This document shows, piece after piece, positions 57,291-64,000 of a DNA stretch of 64,000 nucleotides (position 1 is its first letter; every line of letters starts with the position of its first letter). A program made the position numbers and the translations under genes. Under the pieces are notes generated by a model. It was not told the origin of the DNA. It ran no database searches and saw only the letters and a program-made list of their open reading frames with translations. Source of the stretch: a virus. The stretch lies in IMG/VR virus record IMGVR_UViG_3300028008_000005, positions 1 through 64,000 of that record, one strand, 5' to 3'.

Positions 57291-58324
57291 TAATTAGGCA
57301 TGTTAGGTGAGGAGGTCATTTTCCTAACACTGCGTTTGGTTACACCAGGCACATCTATAAGATTCTCTTCCCATGCAACGCCCGCCTCTTCGCCAATCAA
57401 ACCTTGGTAAGGGCATGGAGTTCCTGCCATCTTCATAGCAGTCCATACACGCTCATCTTGACACATTAAAGATACAGCAGCAACTCTCATACCCATATCG
57501 TATATTGTCTTAGCAAGTTTAATTCGTTCACAGTTTGTATCTGTAACCGACTTGCCTGCCGACAAACCAAATATTTGAGTTTGAACAGCACCTGCTACAC
57601 CTGTAGTACACAAGTCTTGTGAGAATGAAGCACCTATAGAAGGAGCAATAGCAGATGGCGGAGGTGACTCTATTTTCTGAGTCACGGTTTGAGTTGATTG
57701 TGATTGATTAATGTTCTGGTTTACATTATTGTTTGTGTTATCAGTTGTTACCTCACTAACGCTGTTGTTATTATTAGATGACGAAGATGTAGAAACGTTG
57801 ACGTTTGTATTGTCACTAGTTGATGATGACACATTGGTGTTATTACTAGTACTAGAATTGTTACTGGTAGAAGTATTAACATTGGTGTTGCTATTTGTAT
57901 TGGTGTTTGTGTTGGTATTCACATTGGTATTACTGTTTGTATTGTTACTTGTATTGTTGCTTGTATTATTTGAGGTATTGATATTAGTATTCACATTAGT
58001 ATTACTAGTGCCACCACTCATCACGTTATTGTTAGTATTAACATTAGTGTTGCTACTTGTGCTAGTACTGGTATTTGTATTGTTGTTAGTATTTGTGTTT
58101 GTATTATTATTGGTAGCAGTACTAGTGTTGGTATTTGTATTGTTGTTAGTATTTGTGGTAGTTGCAGTCGAGGTCGATGTTGAAGTCGACGTGATATCAG
58201 TTTCCGCAGTGGATCCTTCGCAGTATTGGGTTCCAGCAGTACAAGTGCCAGTTGCTTGTGCCAATACAGGGTTAGACAATATAGGAGTCATCAAAAGCAT
58301 AGCAAAGAGATATAAACGTTTCAT
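57290..58324 (-). CDS. secreted Asn/Thr/Ser-repeat protein
   Basis: 344 aa. Signal peptide MKRLYLFAMLLMTPILSNPVLAQA, Cys pair CTAGTQYC, then about 170 residues of almost pure Asn, Thr and Ser in NTN/TNT units, and a C-terminal globular domain with four or more Cys (LCTTGV, NCERIKL, LMCQDERVWTAMKMAGTPC). The DNA repeat is imperfect. This design suggests an extended stalk displaying a small domain. A minus-strand late promoter precedes it. Confidence 0.7.
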   Translation of the reverse strand: MKRLYLFAMLLMTPILSNPVLAQATGTCTAGTQYCEGSTAETDITSTSTSTSTATTTNTNNNTNTNTSTATNNNTNTNTNNNTNTSTSTSSNTNVNTNNNVMSGGTSNTNVNTNINTSNNTSNNTSNNTNSNTNVNTNTNTNTNSNTNVNTSTSNNSSTSNNTNVSSSTSDNTNVNVSTSSSSNNNNSVSEVTTDNTNNNVNQNINQSQSTQTVTQKIESPPPSAIAPSIGASFSQDLCTTGVAGAVQTQIFGLSAGKSVTDTNCERIKLAKTIYDMGMRVAAVSLMCQDERVWTAMKMAGTPCPYQGLIGEEAGVAWEENLIDVPGVTKRSVRKMTSSPNMPN

Positions 58325-58360
58325 AGTTAATTCTCTTTAGGGGGATAGTTATTGCCTATC

Positions 58361-58368
58361 TATTTATA
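58361..58368 (-). promoter_or_regulatory. T4 late promoter (minus strand)
   Basis: TATTTATA on the plus strand, TATAAATA on the minus strand, 37 nt upstream of the 58324 start. It lies back to back with a plus-strand cassette promoter. Confidence 0.75.
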
Positions 58369-58376
58369 ATAATTTA

Positions 58377-58398
58377 CGTTACGAACTATGACGATTTG
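58377..58398 (+). repeat. 22-bp promoter-associated direct-repeat element (copy g)
   Basis: TTACGAACTATGACGATTTG core, 4 nt before the -35 box. Confidence 0.75.
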
Positions 58399-58402
58399 GG
58401 GG

Positions 58403-58431
58403 TTCACAAAAGGTATTTTTTAGGGTATAAT
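58403..58431 (+). promoter_or_regulatory. sigma70-type cassette promoter
   Basis: TTCACA 58403-58408, 17-nt spacer, TATAAT 58426-58431, leader AAATTAAATAAAGGACCAAA. Confidence 0.8.
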
Positions 58432-58462
58432 ACTCACATAAATTAAATAAAGGACCAAACCT

Positions 58463-58648
58463 ATGTCAAAGATGGGCCAGTACATCCAAGAGTTTAATGA
58501 CGACCTAATTAATATGTCGTTCCACGATTTTTGTTTAAAGCATGCCAACGACTATCCAAATAAGGCTAAGGACGAGAACAAGCTAAAGGAGCTCAAGGAT
58601 GAGTACAACTCTATGAAAGATGATTTGCTAACAAGTTACGAACTGTGA
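58463..58648 (+). CDS. small acidic/basic helical protein
   Basis: 61 aa (MGQYIQEFNDDLINMSFHDFCLKHANDYPNKAKDENKLKELKDEYNSMKDDLL). Its last codons lie within repeat copy h. No family recognised. Confidence 0.6.
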   Translation: MSKMGQYIQEFNDDLINMSFHDFCLKHANDYPNKAKDENKLKELKDEYNSMKDDLLTSYEL

Positions 58649-58655
58649 CGAATTA
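58634..58655 (+). repeat. 22-bp promoter-associated direct-repeat element (copy h)
   Basis: TTACGAACTGTGACGAATTA core, overlapping the 3' end of the preceding ORF and 4 nt before the -35 box. Confidence 0.75.
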
Positions 58656-58659
58656 ATTG

Positions 58660-58689
58660 TTTACAAGACCCCCTGTTCTAGTGTATAAT
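58660..58689 (+). promoter_or_regulatory. sigma70-type cassette promoter
   Basis: TTTACA 58660-58665, 18-nt spacer, TATAAT 58684-58689, leader with AAAAGGACAAAG. Confidence 0.8.
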
Positions 58690-58720
58690 ACTCACGTAAA
58701 TTAGGAAAAGGACAAAGATT

Positions 58721-58810
58721 ATGGAAAAGGTTAAATACGTACTTACTGAAATAGCTATTGCAGGTTCGGTTGGTTTGGTTATGGGAATTATTTTTGGATT
58801 AGGGGTTTAA
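58721..58810 (+). CDS. 29-residue membrane peptide
   Basis: Starts MEKVKYVLTE then a Gly-rich hydrophobic helix (IAIAGSVGLVMGIIFGLGV). AAGGAC in the cassette leader serves as ribosome-binding site, the strongest support for translation. Function unknown. Confidence 0.6.
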   Translation: MEKVKYVLTEIAIAGSVGLVMGIIFGLGV

Positions 58811-58812
58811 TT

Positions 58813-59001
58813 ATGAATATTGATAAGAAAATGGTTACAGATATAAACGTTGCTTATAAGCAGTTCTTAAATCTTGTCGAAGAAGGTGCGGGTGATTTCA
58901 CAACCCATAAAGCACTGTGCAATATGATAGATTACGCACACTCTCTTCAAATGGAAATAGATCCAGACCCTCGAGCCATTTGCCGGAGGGAGGGGCGATA
59001 A
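58813..59001 (+). CDS. hypothetical protein
   Basis: 62 aa (KMVTDINVAYKQFLNLVEEGAGDFTTHKALCNMIDYAHSLQMEIDPDPRAICRREGR). One base overlap (TAATG) with the next ORF. No family recognised. Confidence 0.6.
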   Translation: MNIDKKMVTDINVAYKQFLNLVEEGAGDFTTHKALCNMIDYAHSLQMEIDPDPRAICRREGR

Positions 59002-59279
59002 TGAATAGGATCGAAATGATTAAGAATGCGGTTCATAAGATTCAGGGCAATCCAGAATTTAAGTCTACTATGCAAAAGGCTAACGCTAGGTTTATTAAAG
59101 ATTGCCAAAAGAAGATCGATCGCATTCGAGCTAAGCAAGAGCGTCAGGCAGAGAAAGAGATACAGGAGCTTGACGAAAACTATAACCATCTTGAACCAAA
59201 GGTTGCTCGCCAAATCGCAGATTCTGTTGTTGGTGAGATATATCGCGAAACTACTAGATTTGATAATGAGTGGAATTAA
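59001..59279 (+). CDS. coiled-coil hypothetical protein
   Basis: 92 aa; ATG 59001 after GAGGGAGGGG. Basic, with a coiled coil (CQKKIDRIRAKQERQAEKEIQELDENYNHLE). No function assigned. Confidence 0.65.
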   Translation: MNRIEMIKNAVHKIQGNPEFKSTMQKANARFIKDCQKKIDRIRAKQERQAEKEIQELDENYNHLEPKVARQIADSVVGEIYRETTRFDNEWN

Positions 59280-59280
59280 T

Positions 59281-59643
59281 ATGGAAACATTTGTTGTAAC
59301 AACACAGATCCTTGAAAACTACGGATCGCATACCACCGACGGGGAATTCTCTTCGGGCAATGCCTACTGGAAGTTTAAGGGTGGATCAACGTATATCGTT
59401 AAAGGATTATCCCGTAGCCAGGACGCTATGGCTTATGTTGCTGGACCTAATATCGAGAATACCGTTAACTGGAAAGAGTTTCCTATTGAGGTTATGACCA
59501 TGGATGAATTTGAATCTAGGTTTCCAGAAGCTTCTGATCTCCTAGATTTTGAATTGAGAGAAGCTATTACTTTAGATGCTAGCGTTGAGATACCTACTAA
59601 GCCCAAAGGCAGATTTCATCTGCGTGGGTCCTTGGGACTATAA
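59281..59643 (+). CDS. hypothetical protein
   Basis: 120 aa (METFVVTTQILENYGSHTTDGEFSSGNAYWKFKGGSTYIVKGL...AMAYVAGPNIENTVNWKEFPIEVMTMDEFE). A pattern found in several T4-like phage early proteins; role unknown. The upstream extension of its frame is non-coding shadow. Confidence 0.65.
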   Translation: METFVVTTQILENYGSHTTDGEFSSGNAYWKFKGGSTYIVKGLSRSQDAMAYVAGPNIENTVNWKEFPIEVMTMDEFESRFPEASDLLDFELREAITLDASVEIPTKPKGRFHLRGSLGL

Positions 59644-59975
59644 TGTCTACACCTCGTCGCTTAAAAGAAGCAAGAATGGAAGCTCACCGCCAAGAAAAGA
59701 TTGAGAAGGAACGTAAGAAGTTGTTTACGGTTAATTCAAATAAGAAGGAGTTTATACCCTATGTCCCGAAACCGATTTATCGCAAGGAGGAACAGAAGTA
59801 TGAAAGTGCAGTCAGCAGCAAACTCGAACATTCGGCGGCAGCAACAGCAAAGCCAAGAAGAACAGAGTACTCCGGTGACTACGTCACAGGAATCGCAACA
59901 ATGCACAAATCAAATCTCGTCCCTGTCGGAAGGGGAGATAATCCGCAAGATTATGCAACAATGAGGAGAAGTTAA
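59643..59975 (+). CDS. conserved phage protein
   Basis: 110 aa. A charged N-terminal helix (RLKEARMEAHRQEKIEKERKK) and the conserved end YVTGIATMHKSNLVPVGRGDNPQDYATMRRS, which recurs in many T4-like phages. Function unknown. Confidence 0.7.
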   Translation: MSTPRRLKEARMEAHRQEKIEKERKKLFTVNSNKKEFIPYVPKPIYRKEEQKYESAVSSKLEHSAAATAKPRRTEYSGDYVTGIATMHKSNLVPVGRGDNPQDYATMRRS

Positions 59976-60223
59976 TGAACCGCAATAAAATGATTGAAAT
60001 GCTACGTGATCAGGTGTGCGTAGTTAAGTTTACTAAGGTAAACGGGGAATCTCGCGAAATGGCATGCACTTTAAATGAGAATGCTATTCCAGATACAATG
60101 AAGCCTAAGGATTCATCTACAGCTTGGCCGGAAGAAGTTATTCGGGTCTTTGATGTAAACAAATCCGGTTGGCGTTCTTTTAAGGTTGATTCAGTTCAGA
60201 CGTTTGATTTTCTACTTCCATAA
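59975..60223 (+). CDS. DUF2693-like SH3-fold protein
   Basis: 82 aa. MLRDQVCVVKFTKVNGESREMACTLNEN...EVIRVFDVNKSGWRSFKVDSV matches the DUF2693 family seen in T4-like phages (small beta-barrel). Function unknown. Confidence 0.7.
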   Translation: MNRNKMIEMLRDQVCVVKFTKVNGESREMACTLNENAIPDTMKPKDSSTAWPEEVIRVFDVNKSGWRSFKVDSVQTFDFLLP

Positions 60224-60228
60224 ATATG

Positions 60229-60257
60229 TTTACTTTTTTAGAAAAGTGTGATATAAT
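60229..60257 (+). promoter_or_regulatory. sigma70-type promoter
   Basis: TTTACT 60229-60234, 17-nt spacer, TATAAT 60252-60257, before the gene at 60287. Confidence 0.8.
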
Positions 60258-60286
60258 GATTTTATTATTAACAAAAGGAGGTTATT

Positions 60287-61420
60287 ATGGCAATAGGTAG
60301 AAAGCAATTAAAGAAGACAGTCAGGGTAAGACCTAAGACTGGAATCCATGCTGCTGAGACCATTGTTGATTTCTATAAGCTTAAGTGGTACTTCCACTAT
60401 GAAATAGAAGTAAAAGAAATATCTTCTGTTGTTAAGCCCTGGATCAAAGAAACCTTTTCTAAAGAAGAAGCAAAGGCTATTCTAGCTAATCCCGAATATC
60501 ACTTTACGATGTATCCACACTTTGCATCGTGTATATTTTGGGCTAAGAAGAATATGCCTTATCCTGAACCATATGCTAATTGGTTTAATATTGTTAAGGA
60601 TTACTATACCAGCATTATTGAAATCGGTCAATCTATTGTTAAGGAAAAAGCTGAGAACAAAGATAATGCTGGAACAAACGTAGTAACACTCAGTCCTCAG
60701 CAAAGACTAATCAATAAGATTAACGATACAGTTATGCAGGATATTCTTGATCTTGAAGATAAGTGGATAGATGGTGACAATAAAGCTACTATCGATCTCT
60801 ATACCCAGTTTAAGGTACACGGCCTATCTGGCTCTGCTGCTGATCACGTTCGTAAGGTCCTTAGTGTATGGTTGGATGAGTACACAGAAGCTTATAGCGG
60901 AACGTGTGAGCAGCTTAGCGAGGCGTATTCACATGTCTCTAAGCCTAATCTTAAGCAAAGGATTAAGACCTGCGAAGCTATGCTATCTGATCTTGATAAG
61001 ATTAAGAGTGCAGCTAAGGCAGTTCGTAAGACTCGTATTAAGAAACCTAGAGCTGCTGATAAGCAAGTAAGTAAGTTAAACTACTGCAAAGAGAATAATG
61101 AATTTAAAATTGTTTCAATATTCCCTATACAGATTGTTGGCTCTATGAGGTTATATGTATTTAATGTTAAAACCAGAGAGTTAACTGAATTCATAAGTGA
61201 ATCGGTTAATGGCTTTGAAGTGAAAGGGACTTCATTGCAAAACTTCGCGGGAGGATCACGTAAGGTTAGATTACGTAAACCAGACGAGTTCCTATCAATT
61301 GTACAGTCTAAAACACCGAGGCAAATTGATAACGAATGGCAAAAATTAACTACAAAGACAAGCGAACCCAACGGGCGAATCAACAAGGACTGTGTCTTGT
61401 TACGTGTATCGGACTCTTAG
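60287..61420 (+). CDS. conserved T4-like protein of unknown function
   Basis: 377 aa, AAAGGAGG ribosome-binding site. Basic N-terminus (RKQLKKTVRVRPKTG), DFYKLKWYFHYEIEVKEISSVVKPWIKETFSKEEAKAILANPEYHF and KVHGLSGSAADHVRKVLSVWLDEY; the basic middle (AVRKTRIKKPRAADKQ) may bind nucleic acid. A similar protein occurs upstream of the gp33-59-32 cluster in marine T4-like phages. No motif assigned. Confidence 0.7.
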   Translation: MAIGRKQLKKTVRVRPKTGIHAAETIVDFYKLKWYFHYEIEVKEISSVVKPWIKETFSKEEAKAILANPEYHFTMYPHFASCIFWAKKNMPYPEPYANWFNIVKDYYTSIIEIGQSIVKEKAENKDNAGTNVVTLSPQQRLINKINDTVMQDILDLEDKWIDGDNKATIDLYTQFKVHGLSGSAADHVRKVLSVWLDEYTEAYSGTCEQLSEAYSHVSKPNLKQRIKTCEAMLSDLDKIKSAAKAVRKTRIKKPRAADKQVSKLNYCKENNEFKIVSIFPIQIVGSMRLYVFNVKTRELTEFISESVNGFEVKGTSLQNFAGGSRKVRLRKPDEFLSIVQSKTPRQIDNEWQKLTTKTSEPNGRINKDCVLLRVSDS

Positions 61421-61950
61421 CAGTTGTAGCTCGATGGGATTATTCAACCCCTGTAAAAGCTGAGCCAATTGTAATTCCTGAGGTAGTAGAAAAACACACA
61501 CCTTATGAAACTGTCTATGCTACTGATATATTCGTAGAGAAAGACTTTGAATGCTTAGTTTTAAATAGCTATTATGAAGCTAGGAATCAGAACGAAGATG
61601 CTATTATGGCAGTTGCCATGGTTACTTTAAATAGAACCCAAGATAGTCGTTATCCTTCTACAATATGCGAGGTTATTAAGCAAACTAAGTATGATAGACT
61701 GGGTAGGATACTGCTTAACCAATGCCAGTTCTCTTGGTATTGCGACGGTAAGTCCGATAGACCCAAAGATAGAAAGGCATATAAGTATGTACAGTATATA
61801 ACAGAGAAAGCTATTGTTCTCTGGTATACTAATCAGGACATTACAAAAGGTGCAACACACTATCATGCACGCTATGTAAAACCTGATTGGGCATCATCAC
61901 TCGCTTACATTGATGATATAGGCGATCATAGATTTTATAAATGGAACTAA
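61336..61950 (+). CDS. SleB-like cell-wall hydrolase with N-terminal membrane anchor
   Basis: 204 aa. Starts inside the previous gene (85-nt overlap), giving a short basic lead and a hydrophobic helix (GLCLVTCIGLLAVVA). The Hydrolase_2/SleB core LVLNSYYEARNQNEDAIMAVAMVTLNR (catalytic Glu in YYEAR), CQFSWYCDG and HYHARYVKPDWA is complete. Expected to cut peptidoglycan, perhaps as a virion- or membrane-bound lysin distinct from the T4-type endolysin. Confidence 0.8.
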   Translation: MAKINYKDKRTQRANQQGLCLVTCIGLLAVVARWDYSTPVKAEPIVIPEVVEKHTPYETVYATDIFVEKDFECLVLNSYYEARNQNEDAIMAVAMVTLNRTQDSRYPSTICEVIKQTKYDRLGRILLNQCQFSWYCDGKSDRPKDRKAYKYVQYITEKAIVLWYTNQDITKGATHYHARYVKPDWASSLAYIDDIGDHRFYKWN

Positions 61951-61968
61951 TGACTGAGGAGTATAGCT

Positions 61969-62148
61969 ATGCCAACGAAGTTTAAACCGTCTACATATAA
62001 GAGGGTTGGGGGTGTTAAAGTAGGATCTCATACCTACATGTCCGGGGTATCTGTTAAAGCCCTGCAAGACGTATTAGAGTCTAATTCAGCAAAGCCTAAG
62101 ATGAAGAATAAGGTTCGAAAAGAGCTTGTCCGACGAGGCGTTGTATGA
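61969..62148 (+). CDS. 59-residue basic protein
   Basis: GAGGAG upstream. PTKFKPSTYKRVGGVKVGSHTYMSGVSVKALQDVLESNSAKPKMKNKVRKELVRRG; strongly basic, with an ATGA overlap with gp33. Such a protein is often found before gp33 in marine T4-like phages. Function unknown. Confidence 0.7.
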   Translation: MPTKFKPSTYKRVGGVKVGSHTYMSGVSVKALQDVLESNSAKPKMKNKVRKELVRRGVV

Positions 62149-62387
62149 TAGAACCTAAAATCTTAACTAAGAAAAGGTTTTCAGAGGAAGTAGAAAACAG
62201 GATGGCAAAAGGCTTAGAGAGTAGCTACATTGACGCCTGTGTTCAAGTCTGTGAGAACCACCAATTCCCTCCAGAAGAAGCTGGTCGGCTTATCTCTCCC
62301 TCTTTATACTCTAAGATTGAGGCAGAAGCTGCTAGGGTAAATTTAGTAAAGGTTCCCTCTCATAATACAACCATGCTTCCTATATGA
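62145..62387 (+). CDS. 33: late promoter transcription accessory protein gp33
   Basis: 80 aa; shorter than T4 gp33 (112 aa) but alignable in the core (FSEEVENRMAKGLESSYIDACVQVCENHQFPPEEAGRLISPSLYSKIEAEAARVNLV), and located 33-59-32 as in T4. Bridges host RNA polymerase and the gp45 clamp to co-activate gp55-dependent late transcription. Ends with a short LPI tail like the clamp-binding end of T4 gp33. ATGA overlap with gp59. Confidence 0.8.
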   Translation: MIEPKILTKKRFSEEVENRMAKGLESSYIDACVQVCENHQFPPEEAGRLISPSLYSKIEAEAARVNLVKVPSHNTTMLPI

Positions 62388-62974
62388 GACAAATGGAACC
62401 TTTCCAAGCCTTCAGTCTATATCAAGCTATTAAGCTACACTTCGAAAGTGATAGCTACGATGCAGTAAAGTATAACTACAAAACGTCTGCTAAGCCACAG
62501 TCTTTCTGGAAAAGAAAGGATAAGTATTTCTTTGCTAAAGTTGGTAAAAGGTTTGAAACAGCAGAGCAGTTAAAGTTCTATTACATCTCCCACTTCATTA
62601 AAGACAATAAGTGGATAGGTGATATGATCTCAAACGAAGGTCCTTATGATGACTGGATTAGGATAAACGAAAGTCTTGGCTATATCTTTGAGCAAGACCT
62701 ATATAAACTATCAGAGGAGATAAGCTCGTTTGACGACTTGTTTAAGATTGATGTACATCCTAAGATTGTAGAAAAATACATGCAGGATGAGATATCATTA
62801 GAAACAGTTGTTATAATAAATAAATTAGTCGGCTTTATGAATAAGGCTGATAAAGAAATTACGGAAACTATCGTGTGGCCTGACATCTCACGAAAGATTC
62901 GTAAGTATACCCCTTTTGTTATGGCGAACCCTGAAAGAATGAAAAAAATTATTCTTAAGGTGTTTACATCATAG
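62384..62974 (+). CDS. 59: helicase loader gp59
   Basis: 196 aa (T4 gp59 217 aa). Loads gp41 onto gp32-coated forks. PFQAFSLYQAIKLHFESDSYDAVKYNYKTSAKPQSFWKRKDKYFFAKVGKRF is characteristic. Adjacent to gp33 and gp32 as in T4. Confidence 0.88.
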   Translation: MRQMEPFQAFSLYQAIKLHFESDSYDAVKYNYKTSAKPQSFWKRKDKYFFAKVGKRFETAEQLKFYYISHFIKDNKWIGDMISNEGPYDDWIRINESLGYIFEQDLYKLSEEISSFDDLFKIDVHPKIVEKYMQDEISLETVVIINKLVGFMNKADKEITETIVWPDISRKIRKYTPFVMANPERMKKIILKVFTS

Positions 62975-62991
62975 CAAAAGTATGGTATAAT
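62963..62991 (+). promoter_or_regulatory. sigma70-type promoter for gp32
   Basis: TTTACA 62963-62968, 17-nt spacer, TATAAT 62986-62991. Confidence 0.8.
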
Positions 62992-63056
62992 GTAGTCTAT
63001 ATTATGGGAAAGTGGATAATTCAGTAATACTAATACAAACTATATGGAGTAATAAT

Positions 63057-63968
63057 ATGTCATTCGCAGACCTCAAGCGTAACCGTTCATCAGCAATCTC
63101 AGCTCTTACTGCAGCAGCAGAATCAGCTGGATCTGGTCAACAACAAACTAAAAGCTATGTAGACGATCGATTCTGGAAGCCAACATCTGATAAAGCAGGT
63201 AATGGTTATGCAGTAATTCGATTCTTACCTGCCCCATCCGGTGAAGAACTCCCTTGGGTTCGTTACTGGGATCACGGCTTCCAAGGTCCTGGTGGTCTTT
63301 GGTACATCGAAAGCTCACTCACCTCGATCGGACAACAAGATCCAGTATCTGAAATGAATACTGTACTTTGGAATACCGGCAGGGATGAGGATAAGCAGAT
63401 CGCTCGCGATCGTAAGCGTCGTCTACATTATGTAGCGAATATTCAAGTTATCTCAGATCCTTCTAAGCCAGAAAACGAAGGTAAAGTATTCCTTTACAAG
63501 TTTGGCAAAAAGATCTTTGATAAAGTTATGGATGTTATGCAACCTCAGTTTGCAGACGAGCAACCAGTTAATCCTTTTGATTTCTGGGAAGGTGCAAACT
63601 TTAAGATTAAGATTCGTAAGGTAGATGGTTGGGTTAACTATGACAAGTCAGAATTTGATGGCATGTCAGCAATCTCTCAAGATGAAACTGAAATCGAAGC
63701 AATCTATAATAAGCTATATAGTCTACAGGATTTTATGGATCCTAAGAACTATAAGACCTATGAAGAACTTAAGCAACGCCTAAACAAAGTATTGGGTGAA
63801 GCACAAGTTATGACTACTGCAGAATCTATCTCATTGGACGAATCTTCTGATTCAATCCCATGGTCAGCAGAACCGGCTCCAGTTCCAGCTCCGGTTCAGG
63901 CTTCTGTTGATAATGATGACACAGAGGATACATTAAGTTACTTTCAGAAGTTAGCAACGCAAGGGTAA
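63057..63968 (+). CDS. 32: single-stranded DNA-binding protein gp32
   Basis: 303 aa (T4 gp32 301 aa). ATG 63057 with GGAG 7 nt upstream. An N-terminal LAST-like basic motif (LKRNRSSAISAL) for cooperativity, the OB-fold core (GYAVIRFLPAP, GKVFLYKFGKKIFDK, FDFWEGANFKIKIRK) and an acidic C-terminal tail for protein contacts are present. The zinc-binding Cys/His set of T4 gp32 is absent, as in other marine T4-like phages. The stop is followed by a UUCG hairpin at the window end. Confidence 0.93.
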   Translation: MSFADLKRNRSSAISALTAAAESAGSGQQQTKSYVDDRFWKPTSDKAGNGYAVIRFLPAPSGEELPWVRYWDHGFQGPGGLWYIESSLTSIGQQDPVSEMNTVLWNTGRDEDKQIARDRKRRLHYVANIQVISDPSKPENEGKVFLYKFGKKIFDKVMDVMQPQFADEQPVNPFDFWEGANFKIKIRKVDGWVNYDKSEFDGMSAISQDETEIEAIYNKLYSLQDFMDPKNYKTYEELKQRLNKVLGEAQVMTTAESISLDESSDSIPWSAEPAPVPAPVQASVDNDDTEDTLSYFQKLATQG

Positions 63969-63986
63969 GAACTTAGCGTTTTTTGG

Positions 63987-64000
63987 GAGACTTCGGTCTC
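63987..64000 (+). terminator. UUCG-loop hairpin after gp32 (cut by the window end)
   Basis: GAGAC-TTCG-GTCTC. This stable tetraloop hairpin is typical of T4-like terminators; the T-run would lie beyond the window. Confidence 0.65.

Noticed and set aside
57640-58200. CRISPR-like repetitive DNA
   Set aside because: Repeats are short, imperfect, in frame and continuous, with no unique spacers; they encode a low-complexity protein segment.
57711-58340. Plus-strand ORF of 209 codons rich in Leu and Val
   Set aside because: It is the antisense of the Asn/Thr repeat region; the composition is a by-product of the repeat, and there is no proper ribosome-binding site.

Overview
This window is part of the genome of a tailed phage of the T4-like (marine, 'far T4') group. 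The evidence is a nearly complete set of T4 core replication and regulation genes in recognisable T4 blocks: late sigma factor gp55 and gp47/gp46; sliding clamp gp45, clamp loader gp44/gp62, RegA and DNA polymerase gp43; UvsX and helicase gp41; NrdA/NrdB; RNase H; and gp33-gp59-gp32. It also carries genes typical of ocean T4-like phages: CobS/CobT-like pair, Hsp20, ThyX, MazG-like, PhoH, a ClpP-like protease and SleB. There is no photosynthesis gene. The host is probably a marine proteobacterium. A circularly permuted tmRNA with an ANDE...ALAA tag and a PQQ precursor peptide suggest a PQQ-using proteobacterium, perhaps betaproteobacterial; this is inference.

Layout. 1-18.3 kb: sigma factor, recombination nuclease, CobT/CobS-like pair, clamp and loader, RegA, Hsp20, polymerase, nucleotide clean-up enzymes and many small ORFs. 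18.4-25.8 kb: a possible pyrimidine-modification cluster (thymidylate-synthase-like enzyme with a dCMP-type Asp, AsnB-like amidotransferase, dCMP deaminase), then UvsX, gp41, ThyX and a nuclease. 25.9-36.6 kb: a late block led by a TATAAATA promoter. It encodes proteins with short N-terminal signals like T4 capsid-targeting sequences (a ligase-like protein, a nucleotidyltransferase and basic proteins), ending in an Rz/Rz1 spanin pair. 36.6-43.8 kb: ribonucleotide reductase, GIY-YIG-like nuclease, RNase H, HAD enzyme. 44.0-44.9 kb: glycine-zipper secreted protein and the permuted tmRNA. 44.9-50.7 kb: glycosylase-like protein, PhoH, exonuclease, ClpP-like protease, kinase-like protein, T4-type endolysin. 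50.7-53.4 kb: two secreted proteins that each join a c-type haem site to a full set of PHM-type copper ligands, followed by a 23-residue PqqA-like peptide. 53.8-58.3 kb: minus-strand late island of secreted or membrane proteins. 58.4-64 kb: small early ORFs, then SleB hydrolase, gp33, gp59 and gp32.

Regulation is readable. About twenty sigma70-type promoters (TTTACA-17/18-TATAAT) precede early and replication genes. A subset carries a 22-bp direct-repeat element directly upstream of the -35 and a conserved leader, forming a repeated promoter cassette. T4 late promoters (TATAAATA) precede the capsid-cargo, lysis and secreted-protein blocks on both strands, matching the phage's own gp55, gp33 and gp45.

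The strongest candidates for something undescribed are the redox cassette (two haem-copper proteins plus PqqA) and the phage-encoded two-piece tmRNA, whose intervening segment contains a tRNA-like acceptor/T-arm minihelix. Function calls rest on motifs read by eye; no database search was run.
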